Of a stretch of DNA of 64,000 nucleotides, positions 39,118 through 52,166 are shown in pieces. The stretch's first letter is position 1; every line of letters begins with the position of its first letter. Origin of the DNA: Trochalopteron elliotii (lineage: Eukaryota; Chordata; Aves; Passeriformes; Leiothrichidae); contig JANPWX010000076.1 in assembly GCA_024734555.1 (NCBI GenBank), positions 2,248,051 to 2,312,050 of the forward strand, in the 5' to 3' direction. The notes under the pieces are model-generated. The model was not told the origin of the DNA. It saw only the letters and a list, made by a program, of their open reading frames with translations, and searched no databases. The position numbers and the translations under genes were made by a program.

Positions 39118-42100
39118 TAAGGGACAATTACAGAAGGACAATTAGGGTCAAAATAAACATCACCAAGTACTATTATTAATCTAGAAATTGGGAGTTTTCC
39201 TAAAGAAGATTAATAATAGTTCTGTGGTATACTGATGAGAGACAATTTTTTCCAGAAACAGCAGAGAAAAGTAATGTTCACAAACTCACACTATCTCACC
39301 TGCGTATATTTGACACATGGATTTCTCTAATATCCATAAAAACAGTTTTCACAAAATACTTCAAAAGGTTGAGATCAAGGACTTGTATAACATTTTACTG
39401 TGATTTTGAGGATTTATTACAGTAGAGAAGATTACATCTGTCACTTCTTTCTTAATTTTTTGTGTTGGTTTTTTTTTTTTAATGCTGAAGTCTATCACTG
39501 AAAAGTCATTATCTGAACAGGAATGCCAGAAGAGGAAGAAAAGTTAACAGAAGAAGAGAATTCATGTATGCACAGAGAGAAGAAAGGAAACTGTACAGGA
39601 CGACAAACTCAAAAAGGAAAAGAAAATCTTGCAAACAAATACAAAAGATGAGTAAAATCAAGAAGGGAAAATCAAGTAAAGGGATGAAAGCAAATGAAAG
39701 CAACCCAGGCTCTGGAAAAGGAGTAAGAGACAAACACACAGAAAATTTATCAGGCAGCAAAAGCAATAGATGAGAGAGGGAAAAAGTAACAAAATAAATG
39801 CACAAAGAAGATCAATTCTTGTTATCACTCTCTATGATAGAATTGTACAGAAATGTTATCAACATGATACCAAGCATCATACATGTTGTGAATGTAAATG
39901 AATGATATTCATAAAGCTTTATCTTCAGTACTGTATTTCAGGAACATTTAGTTCAATCTCTATGTTAACCAGAGAAAACTCATAAATCCTGTTGAATAAA
40001 TAAAACTAAGTAGTGTCTGTATTCTTCATTTAATCGTTTTCTTCGGTAATGTTGATGTGCACTGCATATTCTTTTTTGTCTTTTTTTTTGTGTTTCAGAA
40101 TTAAGCACATAAATTAAAGTGTTAAGGAGAAAATACAAACACAGGTAGTGTAAGAATTGAATGTTGGGATGTAAGAATCCAACTGGTAGTCTCTGACATA
40201 TAACAGGCACTCAATGCTTTTTATAAGATCTTGCATTTATTAATAAACTAAGATGTAAGTGGACAGAAGAGTTTAAGCTTGAAACTAAATGATTTCTCTT
40301 TTGATTTTGAGCCAGCTTGTATGTTTGACTGACTAAATTTTTCAGTTCATGTGGATTCACATGAAGAAACTCTTCAAGCCAACCTGAGTCTTTTATGGAC
40401 TCTGAGGATGAACTCTAACATACAGTATGCACCAGCACAAACACTTTCCTTCAAAAGTGGAATGGTAACAGTAGGACTTTCACAACTGACTGAAAAATAA
40501 CTTTCAGCAGATGAATTTTCCCTTTTTAAAGTACGCAGTTCATTCCAAAGACAGAAGTCAAACACCTTCAGGTGTCTGGTGTCAGATGCTCTGAGTTGTG
40601 ATGTTTTACAATACACTGAAAAACAGCAAGTTCCACAGTGGAAAAACTGCTGAGAAATTGCACAGGAGACTGACTTCACAAAGTTGTTGTTGTCTGAGAC
40701 TTTTGTAAAAATATCACAGAAAATTACAGAATGGAAAAGGGAGTATTCACACATAAAGAAGGGGATTTGGAGCTTGTTGGGAAGTGCATGAGTGGGAGGA
40801 AAGTGGAACTAAGGGCTTAGTGAAAACATGTAGAGCTCTCCAAAGTGTATTGCATAGCTCCTGAGAAAACTGTCATTTATTAGGAAACCCATCAGTCCTC
40901 TTGATGGAATGGAACTTGGGTAATGCACTCTCAAGAGCCTCTTTCCTAAATGCAATTAGAAATCAGGGTTGTTTCTGAAATAGAGCTCAGCTTTAGCTGG
41001 GAAACACATATTAAGATAAATCAATAAGGGAGCAAAATAGTTTAAAAAATCTACCACAATTCTGTAGTCCAATGGACAGCAATGAGGAACTTAGTTTATT
41101 AGTTCCTCTCTGAGAGTCCAATTCACTTTGTACAGTTGCATCCATCTGTAAGGCTTCTCTTAGGAAAACAGAAAGCAATATTTTTCTGTTTCACAGGTAG
41201 GATTCTTTTTTTTTAATGAATAAACAGGGCTTGGATAGGTACAGGTGTATATGTATATCTATATGTTTATATTTTCTCTGTGTGTGTGTTTTTGGAACCT
41301 TTGAATTTAGTACATGCAGTAAACTGCTACAGTAATCTCTTACAGCAATATATAGCAGTCATAGCTCCCAGACACTAAAACAGAAACGAACTGTAGTAAA
41401 CACCAGCTTTTAATACTGGGACTCAAAGTTTCATTTATATCTGTCATCTGAACTCTATCTGGAAGTGATAGTCATTTATCCTGCAAATCTATTCCAGTAA
41501 CATTTTCTGAAACACTTGAATAAGCTTTATATTGCATTAACACATCACAAGTATCTTTATTTAGAAGAAGGAAAAAATAAAAGAGATTTCATTTCTTAAA
41601 AATGTTGTCAGAGATCTGTTATTTTCAATTGTGCTTCTACTACTACTATTGGTCATTATATAATCTCTTTCAAATTTGCTTAAAAATTTATAACTCTGAC
41701 ACAGGTATAATTTAAAGAGAATCATAAAATAAATCTTGACAAGATTTACATAACTACATAGTCTGGCATACTTCTAAAAAACTACCTGTTGGAGGCTCAC
41801 CTTTAGTAATTGATGCAGTTCCATTATAACCTCTCTTGAAAGCCAAAGCTGCATAGCTCAGAGTACTTTATGGCTGCCAGTCTGCTCTCAGAGAGTCAAA
41901 GTTCTCCTGCCCATACCTTTATTCTGCCTTTTCCTGTTTCACCTTGGTTGCATTTAATGGCAGGAAATTCTGATGAGCCCTCAGTGCAGTACATCCCGCC
42001 TACCTGCTCTCTGCCCTTGTGGTATCAAGTAATATTTTACCTATGAACTCCACGCTTAAACAATGATGCATATGAATAGCAGAAGGATCTGGGCCAGATT

Positions 42101-44165
42101 AACTGAGTTAAAGCCTCATGTCTGAAACCTCAGTGCTTCTGAGCATGCACAGAAATCTTGCATTTTTCAGAGTGATAAGGATTATTTCAAGTTTTTGGTC
42201 TTTGATCATATCTAATTGCCTGGTGCTGCCTGTATCAAGCCTCTTGAATTTAAGCAGAATTTAATACCTGCTTCCAAAATGACATGAAAGATAATTTCCA
42301 TGTTGCCTCCATTTTCAATTTAGTTCTACCAAGTTAACATAATTCTCTCTCCCTTGTGGTTTATGATATTTGCATTAAATAAATGAATTTTAAAGGAACA
42401 AAGAGCATTCTTGGCATGATATAGCATTTTAGACTGTAGATAGTCAGATATGTATGCCAATGAAGCTAATGTTATGGTGCAATTTTTTACATTTCCTAAT
42501 TCCAAACATTTTTTAAACAGTAATGTAAATCTGTGAGATAAGGAACATGCAGTATATAATATCCTCTGAAAGGTACTGTCTTCTCCCGACATAGTGATTT
42601 CCATAATTTTGAAAAGGTTAATGAACTGTCTCTAAAATACATTTTTGAAAGCTCTCTATATTCCTTGCACATATTAGATCATCCTTCTGGTATTTTTAAA
42701 ATACAAATAGATCCAGTTAGAAAGATGGCAGAACACATTTGAGTAAATTTCCATCCTATGAAAAAATCATAAGCTTGAAATTTACTCACAGACCCATCCA
42801 TTTTAAGAAGTGTCAGTATGTCTACAATAATGAAGTAATCCATGCAGCTGGGGTACCAAGCAGGACAAAACCCAGCAGAATAACTGAATGCCACTAGAGC
42901 ATGCTAAATATGTAAAAGCAGGGCATTCAAAAGGATTAGAAGTCTACAAATGGGTGATGATAAGTAGAAGGTCAATTAAAGAAAATCTATCACAGTAAGA
43001 AAAGAAACAGTGCTAGTGAGTGAAAAATACAGGGATGTTCTTGCAGAAGAAAATGGATTGCTTTGTCTGCCACACTGTAGAGTTCTCTACTACTGTTAGG
43101 CAGCTCCAACTGTAGCAATACTACATCTACAGAATGATAGGAATTCTGAAAAAAAAAAAAAATTACACCACGTTTTCTAGTAGTCACTTGCTACTTGTAT
43201 TTGCAAAGCATATAATCCATTATTGCCCTATTTAAACAACTTTCTTCAATCACTTTCTCCTTCCTTCTCAAAACAAATCCATCTTCCCCAGAAGCCTGTC
43301 TTGCAAAAGGGGAATGACAGCTGAGCTTCATAGATGTTTTTAGGGAAGCAGACTGTATTTAAGGACTGATGATGTCAAGATGAATGTGGGTTATACCTAA
43401 AGTGAAAAGCAAACAATGATAGCAGCCAGGTGTGAGCAGCTATGAAACTCGTGTGTCACAGAGCAGGAAGGAGTAAGGAGAATGTCTGCCAGCCGTTCAT
43501 TTCTATGGATTTCCCTCCCCACCAAGGGAAATTCAGAATAATTTCAATTATCTGTTGAAATTAATCTGAGTTTCAGCTGACTAAGTACTACAATTTCCAT
43601 TGTTGAAAATCAGCTTTTTGTGATTTGGACCAAGGTGTTGCCAGGTCTGTGTGGACTGCATGGGGCTGGACACTGTTAGGCTCATCTCCAGCATTCTGAA
43701 GAAGCAGGGAGGTAAAAGGAACACGTTGCTTAGCATAGAGAATTGAGAAGGTCCAGCACTCTTCCAACATTCTTTTATGTACAAGATTATATTCACAGTT
43801 CATCTATACAAAGAGTCATGTCTTTTTGCTCACCTAATCAGTAACATATGCACAATAAGTGTTTGCAAGAAACAGTCCCAGACTGTAATCTCTGAGTTCT
43901 GATTCAAATAAAGCAATCTCTAATGTCTGTATTATACTATATAAATCATATTTTTATGCTAATTAACTATAAAGAGGAGTATCAGAATCAATACAAAATT
44001 CAATGAATCTTGGTATGTAGTTCTATAGATTATAACAGATAACACAGCATTCTATACTAATAAAAATTTAAAAGGAACAAAGCTATTTTTTTACAAGCCA
44101 TCTCTTTCAGCTCTATATCCCTTTCTACATTATATACACAGACTGGAGAAAGCTATTCTCATTGC

Positions 44166-44186
44166 TTTTTTTTTTTTTTTTTTTTT
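44166..44186. repeat. T21 homopolymer
   Basis: An uninterrupted run of 21 T. It might be the complement of a poly(A) tail, but no retrocopy body was recognised on either side. Confidence 0.9.
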
Positions 44187-47100
44187 GCTGAAGGCCATTG
44201 ATACTTAATGGAATGATTATATAAAGTGTTCAATAGGAAAAACTGTAAAAAAGAATAGTGTCAAAAAGCTCAAGGACATAAGCACGTGTATCAATTAAGG
44301 TATTATTAAGGAGAATGAAAGAAAGTAGAAAATATGGTAACAGTCCTGATTTTTAAGTTATCCTGTTTTTACCATGTAATTTAAAAAAACAGAACTGCTT
44401 CTTGCCTATGATTTAAGACATCAAAGCTCTAATGCATATGCAAAATGGAGAAAATTTTCCCAATGTAGTAACCAGAAGAGACAGCAGAGATGGTCTGTGA
44501 TTTTTTTTTCACCATGATTGTTGAAAGTTAATACCTCAATGAAGGACATGAAGTAGCTTCCTCACTTGCTTTCAACCTTATGAATTTTGGTTTTGCACAG
44601 AGGCATAGTTTCACAGACAAGAGTACATGCCCTCATTTTGAGGGACATCATAGTTCTGCCTAGGAATATTTCTGATGAAACACTGTGCAGAAAGACAAGA
44701 GAGGAGACATCGCTTCTTTCTTCTTTGGGGTTTATCGCAACAGAGGTCAGGGTTTTCTTTTATGTTCAGGATTCAGACCCACAACCATTTGTTAAATACA
44801 CTTAGAAAACATATTCCAGATAAAATGCTTTCAGGAACGTGAAGGGTGCAAAGATTTATTTCTTCATCAAGTTTGGACGAGGAGATGCGCTACCATTCTA
44901 AATAAAAATGGTGGCGGATCTGTGCAGGGAAAACAATCTGAATTTTGTGTTCAGAGTAAGTTTTACTGGCAAAAGCTTCAACACCTAGGACTTGGGGCAG
45001 GTAGTTCATTAGACAGTGGGTTTACAGTCTTTTTGTAACTTTGAGTGGGATGTGTTCATTAAGGGATTAGTGGTGGAGATGAGTGCAGAGTACAGATCTC
45101 ACAGATCTTTAATTAATGATCTAGTGGGTTACAGCCAGCTTTTGAGGGTAGTGTTTAAGCAATCACATGAACATTAACTGACCTATTCTGTAAATTCTAG
45201 GGAAAAAAGTCATATGTAAAAAGCCATATATAATGTCCTCCAGGAATCTAGTACATGTACATCCTACGACTAAAATGATATTCTCTTCTGAAAGACTTCA
45301 TTACCTACAAATGCAATTCACCTCTGTTTTCCTTCACTTTCCACGTTTCCATGTTCAAACCTATCATATTCCAGAATAGAATCCTAATGTACACCACTGT
45401 ATGGCCTTTTATTTCAATCAATGCATGACCAACAGCAATGTGAACATGCAAAACTGAAATCAAATGGAGTTTTTAAATGTATTCAGAAACAATTCTTCCA
45501 GCATTTTTCACACTCTTTTGTAGAGTAAATGTGGCACCATGTCATCCATATTTGTAACAATATTAATGGAAGTTGCAAAGTCACGAGTAAAACACAACTC
45601 ACTCTAAATAATCTGTCAAACTTAATTGAACTACTCTAAAAAAAAAAAATCTTTCATAAACAAAATGCTTTAAAAGCATAAAAGAAAGCAAGATATCTGT
45701 CTCTCTAGGGGTTTTTGCATTTTTTTTCTGCAACCATTGTTGAAATTACCTAAAATGGTCACCCTGAGTAAGGAAGAAAGCAAAATCAGCACAAACAATT
45801 TCTTATGATTTGGAAAGGCATAGAGGGCAGTTTACCTGCAATTGTCAACATTACTTCTTCCCACAGCGTTAGAGAAGTTGAAAGGTCCGACGTTATTGAC
45901 TTCTACGACTTTTATACAGCCAGTGAAATTGTAGACAGGTCCAGAAATCTACAAAGGAAGAAATTCACACTGTTCTTTTGCTTGTTGCCATTGCGATCAA
46001 AGTATTTATTTTTCTGTGGAGCAATACTGGTCATGGGGAAGGGTAAACAGGGAAGATTTGAAACTTTTAAGTTTATTATGTCCCTTCTCAAAAAATTTCT
46101 CATACCATTAATCATGTTTCAAAGATGCCTAAGGATCTACGAAAAAAGGGAATCACTTCAGGGGCACCAAAAAACACAGAGAACAGTAAGTAGTTATGTA
46201 CTGCCAAGGACCCATTTTTAGCAATGAAGTCAGGTTTAGATAGTTGAAGAAAGAAAAATAAAAATATCTTGAGGAACAATTTGCTGAAAACATAATGGAA
46301 AGCATTAAATGCTTTATAAAGCCCAACAGGAGCATTAAGCCTGCCAGAAAGGCTTCAGGGCTAGTAGACCAACTAAGTATAAAGGGAATGTTCAAAGAAA
46401 CAAGGCTCTAGCAGGAGATGTAAATGACTCACCAAATTAAAATTTAATGAAGAGTTCTTCTGGGAGGTTCCCATGATGGAACCCCTTTTTAGTTGGGATA
46501 TATCAGAGATCTGTCTCAAATTGAATTACTACTAGAAAATGTTTTTTTAAAAAACCCAAAAAGTGAACAGTGGCAAAAAAGGAGAAAGATCAAACAGTGT
46601 TTGCCTAGGATTCTTATGGGAAATTACTGTGGTTGTCACTTAAAATGGCATCCAAACCATTGGAATGGTAAACATGGATTTTCTGGGGGAGGGAAGAAGG
46701 GCTCGGGTTTTTGATTTGTATGATTTTGAAAATGGGGACAAATCTAGGGCATGCAAGGACACACCTCAAACTACAGATCAGTAAATCCCAATTCCATTCA
46801 AGACCGTGATTATGAATTACACTGAGGAACAGAATTAACATATATGTAAATGAATGTAACAAACAGGGGAATAGTTGAGAGGGTTTCTGAAAAGGGAAAT
46901 CATAACTCACAGGAGGAACACTGACTATGTGAAAAAGGATGCCTTGGCACATAGCCTTTGATTTCCAAAGGATTTTAACAAGTTTCTGTGTTAAAAGATT
47001 CTAAAGTAACTCAGTGCCCCTGGGATAATGAGGAAGGCCTTCAATAAATTAGAAGAATGGTTAAAACAGAAGCAGAAAATTTATGACTAAATGGTGAAGT

Positions 47101-50100
47101 TTCTCAATATGGAGAGTCCTTAGAAATTCCCTCTGCAAGTCTGTATTAGGGTCTGTGGCCTTCAATATATTTAAGAGGCTCAATGTTCTCTGCACTACTC
47201 AGGATAGCAAAGCCAAAATCCTGAGGACAGGATTTCCACAATGTGCAAGAGTGTCACAATATGTAAAACTATAAGATATATAAGGATGATGACACATACA
47301 AGAGTTTCTGAACAGATTAACCATACAGACTAGGAATCTTCAGTCAGGAAAACCCACTGTCAATGAGTGACAGAACAGGGCACTGTGCAGATGAATAGAG
47401 TTTTAAGTTTCTCAAAATACAGAATCAAAAGGACACAAAATGACATAAATCAGTGTGAAGATGAAAGTAAGGTAAGGGGTTTGCTCTTCATACAACCCAA
47501 AATTAGGTTGTGGAACTCTGCCATAGTGTGTTGTGGATGGTACAAGTGTAAATGGGGTTAAAAACCAATTGTATTAAAAGTAAAGAAGAGCTGTCTCCCT
47601 CCCAGCAGACAGATAGGCTGCGCAGGCACAATACAGTTGAAGCAAGGAGAATTGCTTTTCTCTGCACTGCTCAACCACTCTGGAACATAACACAGCGTGT
47701 CATGCCATGCACTATAAACAGAATGAACTGGCCTTCCAACCCATGGGAGGGTTCAAAGAGTTCACTAACAGTTTATTGTTTATTTCCTTAGCAGCAAAAG
47801 CTTACAGGAAGTAAAGACTTTTAAAGACTTTAAAATAAAAATATATTATTACACTGCAACAATGTGGAAAGTTCTGTAACCATCTATAAAGGCAACAAAG
47901 TTCAAGTGTGGCAAAGGGAAGATGGTTTCTTTGTGGAATAAACACAGAAGATTACAATGAATCTTCCCGGAACTTAAGAAAACCCAAAAACCTCATTCAA
48001 GAACTGGATGTGAACACTCTTAAGTGTGATGGACTGCCAAGGACAGTGATGGGCATACACTCAGCAGTCTGCTTTTGCTGCCACCATTACAATAAAATAC
48101 ACCAGATAATCTTTAAAGATGTCTTGCCCTACTAAACTTCACATTTTAATTTTTATAAGAGATGATTGTTATTTTTCCCCCTGCCTTTTATAAATAGTAA
48201 ATAAAATAATTTTCAAGTTAACAGGATGCAGATTCTATTATAAATTTATTATGAACACAAATAGAAATGGTTACAGGATTCTGAGCTGGAAACTACATAG
48301 GACCTGTAAAATTGCCCCCTAAAAATGAACAATTGAACAGTGTTTTAATATTGGTTGCATAAATCAGCTTATTATAGCTGTGCTGCTTTTTTCTTCCTGA
48401 GCTTCATATGATTGTCTCAGTCATACCATGCATGTGTTTCAACAAAAGTCCTCTTTCTCAGGATTGTAAAAATGAACAAACAATAAAGAAAACAAAAGAA
48501 ATCAATAAATGCAAAGGGCATATACAATATGATTTTATGATAGCTACTGTGCCAAGTTAAGTTCATCCAAGACTCTGGTATAGGGAAAATTCACTATGTC
48601 AACCTATGATCCATTTTGCACACTGAAGAGCAAATTAGTCACTTGGTTTGGATATCAGCATTTAGCTGCATATTTTCCCAAACATTGTAACAGTGAATAT
48701 TTTAACAACATGGTTTCCTTCCCCTCTCTACTGGCTGGCCTCCTAATAATGTCTCTTACACTGATATGTGCATATTTTGAAGGTAATGTATTCCTCTAAA
48801 GCAATCTTAATTTTTTTTTTCACTATAAATGCATTATAAACATTTTGGTCAAAGAGTTACTTGAATTTGTTCTGCTATGCTATCTATACAAAACCCCAAC
48901 ATCTTAGAGATATATAGGAGTAAGAGCTATTGATATATCTACTCAAAAATACATGGCTTTTATTCTTTTATTTTTGAGAACAGTCACCTTTTGTGTTTAG
49001 CAGAATACTAAAATGTAGACTTCACATGTAGTTGAGTTTCCTTCCATTTACAAAAATACATTATTATGCAGACAAACTGCAGCACTAAAACTGCCTGAAA
49101 ATGTCAGGGCCAGAGCAACACCTGAAATTTAGTTTAATAAAATTCACTATTCACAATCTATTCAGATATGTTTGACATATAGTAACCATGCTCTTTAAAC
49201 GCCCTTTATACTTGACAAAAATGAGTACAGATACTTACCTTGTAGGAAAAGTTCACACATATATGCCAAATCATTTATTAACATCCCTTACTGACGAGGC
49301 CAAATTAAGGTGCTGCTAGATAGAATTAACTTAGAAGGAGTTCCTAATGAAATGAACTTACATGCTGTCTATTCACTACAGATTCATAAATAATATAATG
49401 AGGTTTTGGCTTATGATCTGACCATTTATTTGAAAAGTATGATTAACTGGAAAAAAAACAAAGCATAGCACAATTATTCCTCATTTGTCTCCATCCAAGA
49501 TAAATTTAATATATCTTAAAAATTCTCACTATAGATATTACAGTGTCTCAGAATACACTATTTAATAGTCTTTCACATCTTTGTGATTCCCGAAATATGT
49601 CTGATTTTGGAGTCTGATTAGTAGAACTCTCTTCAATAGACTACAAAACTTCTTAAGTACAGTATTTCAAACTTAAAATTTTATTAAAGTACTCAAAACT
49701 GTGCACAAGAGTTATTTTATTTAACTTGTTTTTACTAAAAACAGTGGTGAACCGTTTAGAAATTAATAACTCAAAACCCCCTCAACTTAGATAACAGCTT
49801 CTTTACTGCAGTTTTGTTTTCTGCTAGTGATTAGAATCATTTGAAACAGTCATAATGAACTCATAAATTAAGCAAGCCATAGTCTCACCTCTGTATTCTC
49901 TTTAAATTGGCCACAAAAATTTGGCTAACCACCTCAGTAGTAAAGTGCTTGAAGCCTACTGCAACTGAACTTCAATATTGAGCCCACTCAATAAAAAAAT
50001 ATGAAAATCAAAAACAATATTTAAAAAACCTCAAAATCCCCACATCTAAGTTTCATGAGTTGTGGTGGTCATGCCTCCCCCCTAAAGAAGAATTTGGAAT

Positions 50101-51139
50101 TTGTTCTGAAAAAATGTCATTTTGAAACCTATATCTGTCTTAGATACTGAATTACATACAACACAAAATAGAAATATACAGACTATTAAATTAGCAGCAA
50201 GACAACCAGAATGGGCTTAATCAAATAGGACATTATCGTGCCTTTATATTTCATTTACTGAACACTAAAACTTGCCTGCATTCAAGGCAACATGCTATAT
50301 GTGGGGTGCGTGCTTTCTTCAAGCCCAAAAGTTTTCAAGACTTTGTTAAAAATCAACACTAGTGACTCAGACATCACCAAAAATGTTTGGTGCTGATTTA
50401 AATTTTTAAAAAATCAATTAATCTTTATTCATTTTAACTCTGATAGTTCAAGCAAAATGGAAAAGACTTGTCTGGTTAATTTGCATAGTTATTAAAGAGA
50501 GGAAAATGTACCTCCCTTTGGGAAGTCCTGCTGAAGTAGGCAGTGTCAGGGCAGTGTGTGTCTTTGATGTATCTATACTGTTCATTACTTTACTTCCTAA
50601 TATTTACTTTTAATAACAATTTCCATACTCAGTTCAAATTTTAAGCCACAAGCATTTTTATTGTTAGATGAAGGAGTATAAGCCAAAGAGTTTAATGACA
50701 TTTCAAAATGTGCAGGAAAATGAAAAGTAGTATTAGCTCTTAAACAATAGTAATAAAAGAAAACACTTAAAATATGGGAGAAGGAATATTGCTTCAGCAT
50801 CTGTCCTGATACTAGTGTGGAAATAGGAAGGCAAAATGGGAATGTGTACTGGTAAAATTGCCTACATGCTATCGTATCAATAAATTGGGTGAAACACAAA
50901 GGAACTGAAATCTTCTCCATCCTGACTCATACTGACTATGAAATGAAATACTATATAAACCTATACATAACACCAAAGTTTCAGTCAATTCACATTTTAA
51001 TATAACAGATGCTTTTACACTGATATTGTGATTCTGAGCCAAATATCCCAAAATAATTTTAATTAAGTTATACTAAAATAACTGAAAAGGAGCTCAAGAG
51101 GTAAGTGAAATCCAGATTTTTTTTTGTTTTTTGTCTAGC

Positions 51140-51851
51140 TGTCAGAGTCCAGGGCATTCCTTTGGTTTCCCTGGAAGGTCACAGACCTCAGCAGACCTGA
51201 GAAAGAGAGTTTGAATCCTGGCCGGGGGGTCTGTCCAGGGGGGTTGCCTGGTACAGAGCCCAGGAAGACAGTCTTTGATTTTAGTCCATGGAAAAAGTTT
51301 CTAACATTGAGAGAAGAATTACAAGTCACAAAGGTGTAACAGACAGACAATAGTGTAGTTAATCACCGGGTGGAAAATTTTGTAGTTTTGGGATTCTTAG
51401 AATGGAGGTGAATGGTGAACAAGATGGAGATTTTAGGGTGCTGCCCTGGGCTCTTCTTGTTCTCCCTTGGCCTCCATCTTCTGATGTGACATGGGCACAA
51501 AGTAGGTTAAAGAGATCGGGCCAAAGTAGAAATTACCCTTCTAGTATAGGTGATAGGCATTGGCACGAAATTGTAAATAATAAGTACGTAATTATCTGTA
51601 TAAGAGGTAGCGACCTCCCATCATGGGGGGAGTCACCTGTGTCCGAGCTGCTGTGAGCATCTCGGCTGGGCACAGAGAAATTTGTAAGATAAGATATAAT
51701 AAACACACGAGAAACCTTGAACAACAAGATCTGAAGACTCCGTTTCATTCTTGCGCCAAGCTCAAAGCCTTCAGAGGGCAAAAAAGACTCAATCGAACCA
51801 CCCCGAACCACCACCTGAATCTCGGGTCACAAAGAAAACCTAAACCCAAGA
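51140..51851 (+). mobile_element. Solo LTR of an endogenous retrovirus, type A, copy 2
   Basis: About 712 bp, the same family as 21809-22536 but in plus orientation. It starts TGTCAGAGTCCAGGG, has a TATAAG box at 51599-51604 and AATAAA at 51698-51703, and ends AACCCAAGA. A near-duplicate 6-bp pair flanks it (tctagc at 51134-51139, tctaac at 51852-51857). The 6-bp estimate disagrees with the 5-bp estimate from copy 1, so the exact ends or the duplications are uncertain. No internal retroviral genes are present. Short open frames inside it are LTR sequence, not genes. Confidence 0.8.
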
Positions 51852-51982
51852 TCTAACTACCTCTACTGAATTTTTAAAATAATTTATTGTTATTGCCTGT
51901 CCTCCTGATTCAAAAGCCTTCTGATGAGCTTGTTTACATACTTCTAGTGGAGTCTCTCATGAATGTAACATAAACAAAATTA

Positions 51983-52166
51983 ACCTCTCTGTGACGGGCT
52001 TCTGAATTGACCCCTGGGGTCAGAGAGGTGTTCCTCTCATCCACCAATCCTTGACCAAATTCCAAATCCTATAAAAACCCCAAATCATAATAAACTGCCT
52101 TATGTTCTTCGCCTCACTTCAACCTGCCTGGGTGTGTGTTGTTCTTCTGTGTCGCTATCAGCGACA
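51983..52166 (+). mobile_element. Short LTR-like segment with palindromes
   Basis: A TGTGACGGGC start (51990), a TATAAAA box (52070-52076), AATAAA (52089-52094) and a GCGACA end (52166) together suggest a compact LTR or the 3' half of one, reading plus. It also contains a 9-bp inverted repeat (51983-51991 with 52021-52029) enclosing the palindrome TGACCCCTGGGGTCA (52008-52022), and a terminal 7-bp hairpin (52150-52166). No clean target duplication was found, so the 5' limit is provisional. Confidence 0.5.

Larger units (their letters stand above)
38478..51133. other. Intronic stretch
   Basis: Over 12 kb of AT-rich DNA without a recognised exon or transposable element. It holds two adjacent hairpins at 39053-39117 and a 21-T run at 44166-44186. 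The longest open frames, 45805-46221 plus (138 codons) and 40374-40754 minus (126 codons), show no domain or biased composition and lack convincing splice sites. Confidence 0.6.

Noticed and set aside
40374..40754. 126-codon open frame on the minus strand with several cysteines, considered as another EYS exon
   Set aside because: Cysteine spacing does not fit EGF or laminin-G modules, and no acceptor/donor pair brackets the frame.
45805..46221. 138-codon open frame on the plus strand, the second longest in the window
   Set aside because: No recognisable domain, no signal peptide, no repeat homology and no convincing splice or promoter context. This length is expected by chance in 64 kb.
51402..51856. 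Overlapping plus and minus frames at 51.4-51.9 kb as possible genes
   Set aside because: They lie inside the type A LTR; the matching LTR at 21.8-22.5 kb gives the same kind of frames.
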